A DNA stretch of 64,000 bases. It comes from Helopsaltes ochotensis. Its lineage: Eukaryota > Chordata > Aves > Passeriformes > Locustellidae. This document shows, one piece after another, positions 13,793-22,900 of this stretch. A program made the position numbers and the translations under genes. Where the stretch lies: positions 299,536 through 363,535 of the forward strand of contig VXBM01000761.1 in assembly GCA_013400155.1 (NCBI GenBank), in the 5' to 3' direction. The notes below the pieces were generated by a model. That model ran no database searches, was not told the origin of the DNA, and was given only the letters and a program-made list of their open reading frames with translations. Positions within the stretch are counted from its first letter, which is position 1, and each line of letters starts with the position of its first letter.

Positions 13793-14574
13793 CTTCGCCG
13801 CTGAGGGCCCCGCGTGCTGCCCGCGCCGCCGCCTGCCCCGCGCGCACGCACACGGGGGGCCTCAGCCGCGGCGCCTCCTGGGAGATGTAGTCCGCCACCA
13901 GCTGTCCCCCGCCGCTGGCTGCGGAGGGAACGGGCTGGTGCCGGGATGAGTCTCTGGGTTGCTGCGGCTCGGTTCGGAACCCGCGGCCGGTCGGGAGGGA
14001 ATCGCCGCCCCGCGCCGCCCGACTGCGCACCCCGCCCTTTGGCTTGTCCCTGGCCCCCGGCCTCGTGGTCTCTCCCGATAAACACCCCCGCGGCCACCCC
14101 GCCCACCCTGCCCTTCTATTAGTCAGTTTTCCATCAATCATCNNNNNNNNNNNNNNNNNNNNNNNNNNNNNNNNNNNNNNNNNNNNNNNNNNNNNNNNNN
14201 NNNNNNNNNNNNNNNNNNNNNNNNNNNNNNNNNNNNNNNNNNNNNNNNNNNNNNNNNNNNNNNNNNNNNNNNNNNNNNNNNNNNNNNNNNNNNNNNNNNN
14301 NNNNNNNNNNNNNNNNNNNNNNNNNNNNNNNNNNNNNNNNNNNNNNNNNNNNNNNNNNNNNNNNNNNNNNNNNNNNNNNNNNNNNNNNNNNNNNNNNNNN
14401 NNNNNNNNNNNNNNNNNNNNNNNNNNNNNNNNNNNNNNNNNNNNNNNNNNNNNNNNNNNNNNNNNNNNNNNNNNNNNNNNNNNNNNNNNNNNNNNNNNNN
14501 NNNNNNNNNNNNNNNNNGGGAGCGGAGGTGGCGGGGCCGATGCGGGGCTCCCCAGTGACGCGCCCGCCCCGCAG
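13793..14574. promoter_or_regulatory. CpG-rich head-to-head promoter region of POLR2E and GPX4
   Basis: POLR2E starts leftwards at 13792, and the first visible GPX4 coding exon starts rightwards at 14575. The DNA on both sides of the gap is very GC-rich with many CpGs (13795-14010 and 14518-14580) and shows no clear TATA box. This is typical of a bidirectional housekeeping promoter. Transcription start sites cannot be placed because 375 bases are missing. Confidence 0.7.
14143..14517. other. Assembly gap (375 N)
   Basis: A run of undetermined bases. By gene structure it should contain GPX4 exon 1, with the AUG of the cytosolic form and any mitochondrial leader. Confidence 0.98.
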
Positions 14575-15777
14575 TGTGCCCAGGCGGACGACTGGCGCTC
14601 GGCCAAGGCCATCTACGACTTTCACGCCCTCGACATCGATGGCAACGACGTGTCCCTAGAGAAGTACCGGTAGGACGGAGGGGCCCGGGGTGGCGGAATG
14701 CGGTGCCGGGCGAGGTTGAGCCACAGCGGCTCTTGCGTAACCGGGCGGGTGAGGGGACTCTGCCCGCGCCCTGCGGGGAAGGGCAGCTCATCCACCCCCT
14801 CTGCAGGGGCGACGTCTGTATCATCACCAACGTGGCCTCCAAGTGAGGGAAGACCGCGGTAAACTACACTCAGCTTGTCGATTTGCACGCCCGATACGCT
14901 GAGAGGGGTTTACGCATCCTGGGCTTTCCCTGCAACCAGTTTGGGAAGCAGGTGCGTGGGGTGGGGGGCTCGGGTTCCCCGGGAGGGTCAGGATGGCACG
15001 GGGACCCTCACGGTCCCGGTGTGGCCCCCTCAGGAGCCCGGGGACAACGCTCAGATCAAGGCATTTGCTGAGAACTACGGGGTGAAGTTCGACATGTACA
15101 GCAAGATCGATGTCAACGGGGATGATGCCCACCCCCTCTGGAAGTGGATGAAGGAGCAGCCCAAAGGGAGAGGCACCCTGGGCAAGTGAGTGTGGGAGGG
15201 GGAGCCCTGGGGACCCCCAGCCCTGCAGCCAGTTTGGCTCAGGGCTTGGCTGGGGGTGAGGAGGGGCTTTTCTGCCCTAAACTCGCTCCCGTTTTTTCTC
15301 TCCTAGTGCAATAAAGTGGAACTTCACCAAGGTAGGACACAGTTGCTTCCTCTGGGCTGCACCTCCCTGCGGGGAGCTGGGTGGGGGGTCCCTGAGGCAG
15401 GAGGGACACACTGGGCTCTGCTCTGTGCCCTTACCCCAAGGCAGGAGCATCCCAAGGGGTTTCTGTGTCTAGAGACCCTTGGGAACCCCTGGCCTGCCCA
15501 GAGCACAGCTGTGGGGGAAGCGAGGCTGTTGGGAGCAAGAGCTGTCACACCCCCAACAGCTCCATAGGAGCCCTGGACTCGCTCACCAGGGCTTGCTTCA
15601 CTCCCACAGTTCCTCATTAACCGGGAAGGTCAAGTGGTGAAGAGGTACAGCCCGATGGAAGATCCCTATGTAAGTGCTGCTGCTGAGGAGGAGGGGAAGG
15701 CCAGGCATGTTCTTGGGGGTACAACGCTCCCCTCTTGCCCACAGGTGATCGAGAAGGACCTGCCTGTCTACCTGTAG
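14575..15777 (+). CDS. GPX4: Phospholipid hydroperoxide glutathione peroxidase (selenoprotein), exon 1 missing in gap
   Basis: Visible coding exons: 14575-14669, 14807-14951, 15034-15185, 15307-15331 (25-base micro-exon), 15610-15669, 15745-15777 (TAG). They total 510 bases; with an initiator Met in exon 1 this gives 170 residues, the length of human cytosolic GPX4. The catalytic tetrad is complete in that numbering: Sec46 (TGA 14844-14846, context NVASK-U-GKT), Gln81 (end of NQFGKQ), Trp136 and Asn137 (KWNFTK, in the micro-exon). The enzyme reduces phospholipid hydroperoxides in membranes using glutathione and guards against ferroptosis. Naive translation stops at the TGA, so gene predictors may split or truncate it. 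The start codon and mitochondrial/nuclear leader exons cannot be seen. Confidence 0.96.
14844..14846 (+). other. GPX4: In-frame TGA read as selenocysteine
   Basis: The triplet follows NVASK and precedes GKTAVNYTQ, exactly where GPX4 carries Sec46. The frame continues open to the true TAG and a SECIS hairpin lies downstream, so this is recoding and not a nonsense mutation. Confidence 0.96.
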
Positions 15778-15816
15778 CTGCGCTCTGCTGTCCCCCTGCC
15801 CGTCGCGCCCCCGCTG

Positions 15817-15892
15817 CCCGTGGAGCCTCCTCCAGCCCCATGACGGGCTGCCTCCAACCCAGCTGCTGGTGGGGCAGCCCCGACCCACGGCG
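15817..15892 (+). promoter_or_regulatory. GPX4: SECIS element, type 2, in GPX4 3' UTR
   Basis: The non-Watson-Crick core is present: ATGA at 15840-15843 opposite the GA of cgac at 15882-15883. Above the core, gggctgcc (from 15845) pairs with ggcagccc (to 15880). The unpaired AA is at 15856-15857. A small extra helix ccagc/gctgg follows it, making this a type 2 form. Below the core, ccgtgg (about 15818-15823) pairs with ccacgg (15885-15890). The hairpin directs Sec insertion at the TGA about 1 kb upstream in the gene. Confidence 0.92.
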
Positions 15893-15980
15893 TGCACCCG
15901 CTGGACAGAGGCTCCGGGGGCCGCGGCCGCCGCGGGCAGGAGCAGCCGGAGCCCCCTGACAGTCACTGGAGTCCCCTTGC

Positions 15981-15986
15981 AATAAA
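15981..15986 (+). terminator. GPX4: GPX4 polyadenylation signal AATAAA
   Basis: The first canonical hexamer after the SECIS. It is followed by ggagtgagctgctgtgttcctgtgtg, a GT-rich downstream element. It implies a very short 3' UTR of about 220 bases. Confidence 0.85.
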
Positions 15987-16009
15987 GGCGTTAGGAGTGA
16001 GCTGCTGTG

Positions 16010-17095
16010 TTCCTGTGTGGGATGGGGCCGGGGCTCCTGCGGAGAACCTGCAGTTTGCTGGGAAGCCAAGACCTTATGCAACTCCTGAGCCAAGCGGGGA
16101 TAATCCTCAGCGCTGATGAGGAAGTGCAAATCCGGCACGATCCGTGCTCCTGAGGGGCTCCCTGGGCAAAGGCAGAGCTGGGGAAGGTTTGTCCCCTCCG
16201 GGATCCCTCCTGTTCCCTCTGGGATCCTTCCTGTCCCCTCCGAGATCCCTCCTGTCTCCAGGAATCCTCCTGGCAGGGTAGGGCAGCAGAGGGGATGGGT
16301 CCAGCAGTGCTGCAAGCTCTGGGCAGGAGAAATTCCTGCAAAACAGAATCCAGGCATGTTGGGACACGGCAGAATATCCCCTGCAGCCAGGGCTGTGCCT
16401 GACCACAGCGAGCAGGATCATCCTCCTCCTCCTCGGGGCAGCGTCTTGGCGCAGCCGTGCCCTGCCAAGCCCATGGGGGCTGGTGTCCCATCCTGGGTAG
16501 GGACAGCTCAGGTTCTGCCGTGCAGGAATGCTGCTGCATCTCTTCCCAGGGCCTGGGAAGTGCTGGATCTCCCTGTCACATCCACAGCCCCGTCGGGGAG
16601 TCTGTGCCCAGGAAAAATCCCAGGGTCTCCCAAGTCTGCCACCCCTGTAGAGCCTCCAGCACATCAGGGATGCTGGGAGGATCCTGCTCACATTTCGGGA
16701 TCACTCACTGGAGGTCACCCCAGCCCTCCTCCCACAGCAGTGCCTGGATGAGATGTCCCAGAGCTGTGGCAGCTCCTGCTGGGGGAACACGCTGGAACAG
16801 AGGTTCCTTTATCTGTGTTTTTCCAGCCAAGCCAGGAGGGAGCTGCGTCATCCAAGGCCAGTGCTCAGGCTGGATCCAGCCAGGATCCTCCTCTGCACAA
16901 GCAGTGGCTTCTCCCAGGGAGAGGGGGAGGCTTGGGACAGCCCTCAAAACGAGGGAGTTGGTGACTCAAGAGATACAAAGTCCAGCAGCCAGCAGGATGC
17001 TGGCCCAGGGATTCCTGATCCAAGTCCCAGTTGGGCTCCTGGGGCAGGTTGGACAGACTGACAGACAGACAGAGTTGGGAGTTAACAGAAATCTC
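16010..17095. other. Intergenic region between convergent GPX4 and SBNO2
   Basis: About 1.1 kb of GC-rich DNA lies between the inferred 3' ends of GPX4 and SBNO2. Apart from a short tandem repeat at 16193-16268, I see no gene. The open frames on both strands have no recognisable coding content. Confidence 0.6.
16193..16268. repeat. Short tandem repeat, about 22-bp unit, 3-4 copies
   Basis: Copies of cccctccgggatccctcctg with substitutions follow one another. Composition resembles other GC-rich avian minisatellites in this window. Confidence 0.8.
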
Positions 17096-17099
17096 ACGT

Positions 17100-19388
17100 G
17101 TGGCTTCTGTTCCGTTTTTACTGAGCAGAATGAAAAATTATCCTTCTGAGGCAAGTAGAAAATTCAGGAATTATTAGTCCAAGGCACATATTCTAAAAAA
17201 ATCTCTTTACATATGTACAACTTAATTATAAATATACATAGAAACAAAAGGCAAACGACAAGCAGATTAAAAAGTGCCAACACAAAGGTGTCAGGGAAGA
17301 AAACAGGGACTCATTAAAAATACAATCAGTAGGACAAACTGCAGAATAATTTAGTTAAAAGATAACATTACATATTATTATCCCTGACAAAACATGGGAT
17401 CGGGGCAGGGAAGGGATTCCTTGAAGGTGCTCTCTGTCTTTCCAGAGACCAGGGAGGGAGGATTGCATATATTTCGAAGTTAAGGTCAAAGCCACCAGGT
17501 AAGGCTCCGGTGACAGCAGAGGGTGCCCAGCAGGGAATTCCCCCTCGCTATTCCTGAGTTTAAACCTCTCTGAGCTGGGTTTTCCCGGTATCCTTTCCCC
17601 TCATTGCTGAGAATTCGGCCCCAAGCGAGCAGTGCTTTAAATAGGGGAGGGTGTGGAGAGGAGGAGCCTGGCTCTGCCTGAGCCCGGGGGAAGCTGCTGG
17701 GGTCGAGAGGAGCAGAGCTGGGGGAGAACAGGAGCCCCCGGGGCAGCAGCAGAGCTTTGGGGAGGAACAGGGGGCTCCCCCATCTTTGGTGATCACTTTG
17801 AGGTAAGGAGGTGAAATGTGCCCCCAACTGCAGGGACCGAGCCTGGCCTGGTGCTGAGGCAGGTGCCAGCTGGAGAGGGGGGAAGGACAGGCCCCCAAAA
17901 GGAAATTCAGGGACCAGAGTAGCCTCAAACTGAGCCCACATGTGTGGCACCAGGGCAGGTCTGTGACCTGGAGGTGTCAGGGGTCAGTTCCTGCCACAGC
18001 CAGAGCACAACGCTCTGGACACGGACCCAGAGCAATTCCCAACACTGAACACGGCACTGGGCCAGTCCCTGAGCCCTGGGGCGACATGGGGGTGACAGTG
18101 TCTGCCCAGAAGAGGTGACACCACCAGGCACTGTGAAGCTCCAGCCCCCTTAAGGCTGCCCTGTTAGGGCACACAGGACCCCCTTCCCCAGGGGCTCTCA
18201 GAGGAAGGGCCAGGTCAGCCAGGGATGGTCCCAGGTTCTTCCCTGAAATCATCCCGGTCCCACTTTTAGGAAATGCCTCCAATGCCTCTGCCCTGGGGAG
18301 GAGGCAGTAGGGAGCAGGGCTTTGCAAAGCAGCCTTTGTTCTTTGGTATCTGAGGGGGAAGTTGCAGCAGGAGCAGCCAAACTGCAAATCCCAGGTGGTG
18401 ACAGTGACACTGCAACACCCTGGGCAGTGACAATGACACTGCAACACCCTGAATAGTGACTCTGTACACCCTGGGCAGTGACAATGACACTGCACAACCA
18501 GGGTCCATGGCCCAGCCAAGGACACTGGCAGGACCAGCGGGATGTCCAGGTGAAGGGACAACATGTGACAGCAGGAAACTGGCCAAAGCATGTCTGGTCA
18601 CGGCGACCTGGTGAGGTTAAAGTGCAGGACGGGGAACATGTGTCCATTCTGCTCTGGGGAATCCTGCTGGTCCTGGCATAGCCGAGCTCTGACAGACTCA
18701 AGCTCTGTCACTGTGGGGGTGCAGCCAGCTCCCCCAGCTCTGGCCACTCCCAGGGAGCTCAGGCAGCCCAAGGTCCCTTCCCGGGAAGGGCAGCACAGGC
18801 AGTTTCCAATCTCTCACTACACCTGCTCAGCCCTGCCAGAGGACACCTGAGCTCAGCATCTCCCAGCTCCTCTGGGAAAACATTCCCTTCCCCTTCATCC
18901 CAGCCTGCCAGCACAGCCTCAGGGTCCACAGCAGTGCTGGGGCAGCCCAAGCTGGGGGCCAGGCCCCCACCCTTCCCTAAGTGACCAGCGAGTGGTCAGT
19001 GGGTCATTCCAGAGCCTGGCCGTGGCCCTGCTGGGCTGGGGGGCTGGGGAAGGCTCGGACACTCAGTAGTCTGCAGGGGGTGGGCAGAGGAGGGGTCTCC
19101 CCTCAGTTCCACTTGGGCAGTGACCTGTGAGCAGGACTCGACCCAGCAGAGCCCCTCAGCCCAGTGGGACCCGCTCAGCTCCCCCTGGGCACGTTCCATA
19201 CAAACCTGTACTTGCCTGACTGAATATTATACATAAATAAAATTCGCTTTAAGGAACTCCAGGCTTTTTTCTTCCCTTAAAACCAGAGCAGGGTTAGTCC
19301 AAACCAGCAGAAAAGTCAGGGGCTCCTCAGCTCTCACCTCTGCACCAGAGGACACGGATGGATCCACAGCAGCATTCCCAGCTGGCTT
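17100..19388 (-). other. SBNO2: SBNO2 3' UTR (inferred extent)
   Basis: From the TGA at 19389-19391 the minus strand runs about 2.3 kb without an obvious intron. It enters an AT-rich tract (17150-17400) unlike its GC-rich surroundings. No minus-strand AATAAA is found. The variant AGTAAA (plus-strand tttact, about 17116-17121) is followed by a tgtctgtctgtcagtctg stretch, a plausible downstream element. The end is therefore inferred; an earlier cleavage site is possible. Confidence 0.5.
18388..18500. repeat. Tandem repeat, about 35-bp unit, 3 copies
   Basis: Units reading gacactgcaacaccctgggcagtgacaat-like are repeated three times inside the inferred SBNO2 3' UTR. Confidence 0.8.
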
Positions 19389-19963
19389 TCAGAAGTCTGG
19401 GAAAGGCCCACTGAACTGGATCACGCTCTGGCGCTCCGGGGGGAGCAGGTTCTCCTGGGAGGGCCCATTGAACGTCCTCAGCATGTCCTCCAGGATCTCT
19501 CTGAAATTGATATTCCCATCCTGCTGGAGGAAATCTTCCTGTGGCTGCTGCAGGGGGGCCGGGGGGGGCAGGGCGGGGGGCTCGTGTAGCGAGGGGCCGG
19601 GGGCTGCGCTGCCCTCCAGGCCGGGAGCGTGGCCAAAGCCAAAGGACAACCTGTGCTGCTGCTGCTGCTGCTGCTGGGGCTGCAGGGGGGGCTCCGAGGA
19701 GAAGCAGAGCGCTCTGGTCTCCGGGTTCAACACCACGTCGGGAATGCTGCTGCTGGGAGGGCTGTAGGTCAAGTCCAGGATCTCGTCCTGGCACAGGGAG
19801 GGCAGGGGCAGCCCAGGCCCTGGCAGGAGGTGCAGTGGCAGGGAGAAGGGTGAGCTCTGCTCCTGGGCCTGGAGCAGCCGGCTGTGCTTCCTCTTCACGT
19901 CCTCGTCCATCTGCTTCAGCTCCTCCCGCACCCTGTGGACGCAGCACTCAGGGATTTTTATCC
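19389..19963 (-). other. SBNO2: SBNO2 terminal coding exon (Pro/Gln-rich tail)
   Basis: The last 190 residues begin IKIPECCVHRVREEL. They include the DEILDLTYSPP segment also present in human SBNO2, then a seven-Gln tract, a Pro-rich stretch, and a conserved-looking amphipathic block INFREILEDMLRTF. They end ERQSVIQFSGPFPDF followed by TGA. The tail beyond the helix is poorly conserved between birds and mammals, except the INF..LEDML and ERQSVIQF blocks, which may be binding motifs. Confidence 0.9.
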
Positions 19964-22900
19964 CTGGGGGAGGAACAGACATCAGTCGCCTGCGGCAGGA
20001 CCTTTCACGCCCTGATACAGCAAAACCTTATCTCCCCATCACGTGTGGCTAAGTCAGACTGGAATTGTCATGTGATTAATTATCTCAGCTGAAAACCTCC
20101 TTAGCCAGCAATAAGCATTCTGTCTTGGTGTGAGAAAGGAAAATGAGTGACTGCAGAACACAAGCGTTTTTACAACTCTAAAAGACCACTATGATTTTCA
20201 TGAAATCAGAAATCTCTTATACTCTCTCTGAGTGTGGGGGGAGTTCTCCTCGATGACCAAGACATGGGCATCAAGTTACTTCCCCTGGAGATTGAGAGAA
20301 ATTAAGGACATTCTCTGCCCACCACTATCATTTCCTGGGAAGTGACAGTGAACTCCTAAGTTATACTATTTCTTTGCCAGCTGTAACACAGGTACCTTTA
20401 TCTACTAGTAATGTTTCTTTTGTTTATCCTGTGCATCAAATAAATCTGTTTATGTCTGTTTTCCTTGGCCTATTCAAATAAATCATTTGTGGCCTGATTG
20501 GTCATTATGAAGAACTTGCGAGTGAGAGTGGGTTTTGGGGTGCTGTCTACAGCCAGAAATCTGTCTTGTCTAAGCTCTCTCCCCTCCATTCATAACATGC
20601 CCACAGCACTCTGGGAAGGGATGAGGCACTGTGAGGACAGAGGGAAAAGGCAGCAGCACTGAGGGTGTTGAGGATGATGGGCCTGGCTCACCCCCTCTGC
20701 CCCAACACATCCAACACCCTCCTTCCCACAGGGTCACCTCAGTGAGTGCTTCCCACTGCTGGAACACGCCCCTTTTAGGAAGGGAATCTTGGTGCTGGGC
20801 AGCTGGACCTCTTCCCCCTGCTCTACTCCCCTTCCCAGCACTTCACCCACCGACTTGTTTCTTCTTCTCCTTGGTCTTGAGGCGCACGATCTGCAGGTAG
20901 CTGCTGCTGGTGATGTCTGCCATGATGCCGGCGATCCTGCTCCACACGCGCAGCAGGGCCCCGCACAGCATGTAATAGTGCCTCAGGCGCATGCCCTGGA
21001 AGCATTCCTTCCCCTCCTGGATCAGCTTGCAGCTCTTGTTCCTTCGGGGACCATGGGAGAGACCGCTGGAATTAGTTCAGGTTCCTGGAGCTGAGCAGGA
21101 TTCACCTCCCCACAGCCTCTCCCCACTGCCACAGTCAGGGACCCCCAGGGTGCAGGGTCCTGCCTAGGGAGGGAGGATGTGGCTTGATGGCTTTAAACTA
21201 AAAGTGAGGGGATTTAAATTGGATATTGGATAAGGAATGCCTCCCTGTGAAGGTGGTGAGGGCCTGGCACAATGCTGTCCAGAGAAGGTGTGGCTGACAC
21301 ATTCCTGGAAGTGTTCAAGGCCAGGTTGGATGAAGCAACCTGGTGGAAGATGTCCCTGCCCATCCCTGCCATGGAACTGGATGGGCTTCATTTATGGTCC
21401 CTTCCAACCCAAACCATCCTGAGATTCCGTGGAAGGCTGGGGCTGTGGCTGCCTTACCACACAGCGTGGTTACAGTTCTTCAAGGAGAAGTGGTAGCTGC
21501 TCTCCCAGTGCTCCTGGGCTTCCTCGGGCAGCACCTGCAGCAGAACACTCAGCATGAGGAATTTTCTACTGCCCAGGATGAAGAGAGGTGAGATCCAGGG
21601 GGAGTCAGGACACCTAGTGCTACCACCACCCCTGCCCATCCACAATAGAGCCACCAGGAGCTGTGGCAGAGTTACAATGAATGCCCTTCCAACCACCCCC
21701 AGCCCCCACACTGGAGGCTGCAGGTCCCACCTACCCGCCGGTATTTCTTCTGCAGACTGTCCAGGCTCTCAGGCTGGCTTTGCTTCCCAATATTTGGCTT
21801 GTAGAGGATAAAGTTCTTGCCACGGCTCTGCTCTGCCAGCAGACAGGTGTATTTGCTGCCACGCACCTGTGGGGTACAGCTGATGGTCACAGGCACAGTC
21901 TCCCTCCCCAGATTTCTCCAAACCAACCCCTTCCTGCCAGGATGGAGGTCCTTGGAGGCATTTCCCAGCCCTCAGGAAGAGTGACCTCATACAACCATGG
22001 CAGATTTCCTGCTGGAATCACCCCTGAGCTGAGGTGCCACCCTGGCAGAGCCCAGGCACGTGCCTTGTAGGAGAGGTAGAACCCGTCGTAGGTTCCTGTC
22101 AGTTTGAGCGACTTCTCGTAGGCTTCATCCCACTTCAAGCCTCTGTCAACGCTGATCTGAACAGGGACACACAGAGGGATTTGTAAATCCAGGAGCAGGA
22201 CAAGTGCCTCAGTTTCTCTCCCACAAATCTCCCCTCAGCACAGCCTAGGACCAGGCAGAGACAAGTGCCCACCTTGTAGAACACAACCTGCCCGTCCTGC
22301 GGGTGCCCCGGGGTCAGGAAAACCTCCTTGCTCTCCTCGTAGATCTCATCCACTCCTGGGGCTAAATCTGTGGAAGGAGAAAAGGCTGCTGTAAAGAACA
22401 TCCTCCCAAAAGCACCTCCTTGGGTCTCAGGATCTGTGCTGGGTGGAGACCCTGCACTGGGAGGAACTGGAACCCCAGGGGTGCGCAGGAGGCAGAGCTG
22501 TGGCCACTCCTCCTTCTCCATACCAAGGATGCCCATGTCGTATTTGCCCTCCTTCTTGTCCTTCTCAATCAGGTAGTCAAAGGTGTCAGAAAAATACTGG
22601 AAGAGCATGTTCTGCTTGTCCACCTCCAGGCCCAGGATGCGGTTCAGGAATTTGGTGATGGAGCAGTCTGCAAGAGCACAGGGGGTCAGGGAATGTGGTG
22701 CAGCTGGACGTGGAACCCACCAGCCCCCTCCCAAAGAGCCCCCCCAGGTCCCTTCTGACAGCAGCCCAGTCCAAGGGCAGCTCCTGTGAGGAAGCTGGGG
22801 GGCCATGGGATCTGCAGGGCCATGGGATCTGTGGCACAGGCTGCTCCCACAGGACCTTCCCCTCAAGGCAAACATCCTGCCCAGGTGCCCAGCAAACCCC

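Noticed and set aside
14844..14846. GPX4 interpreted as a pseudogene because of an internal TGA
   Set aside because: The TGA is the selenocysteine codon; the downstream frame, splice sites and SECIS are intact.
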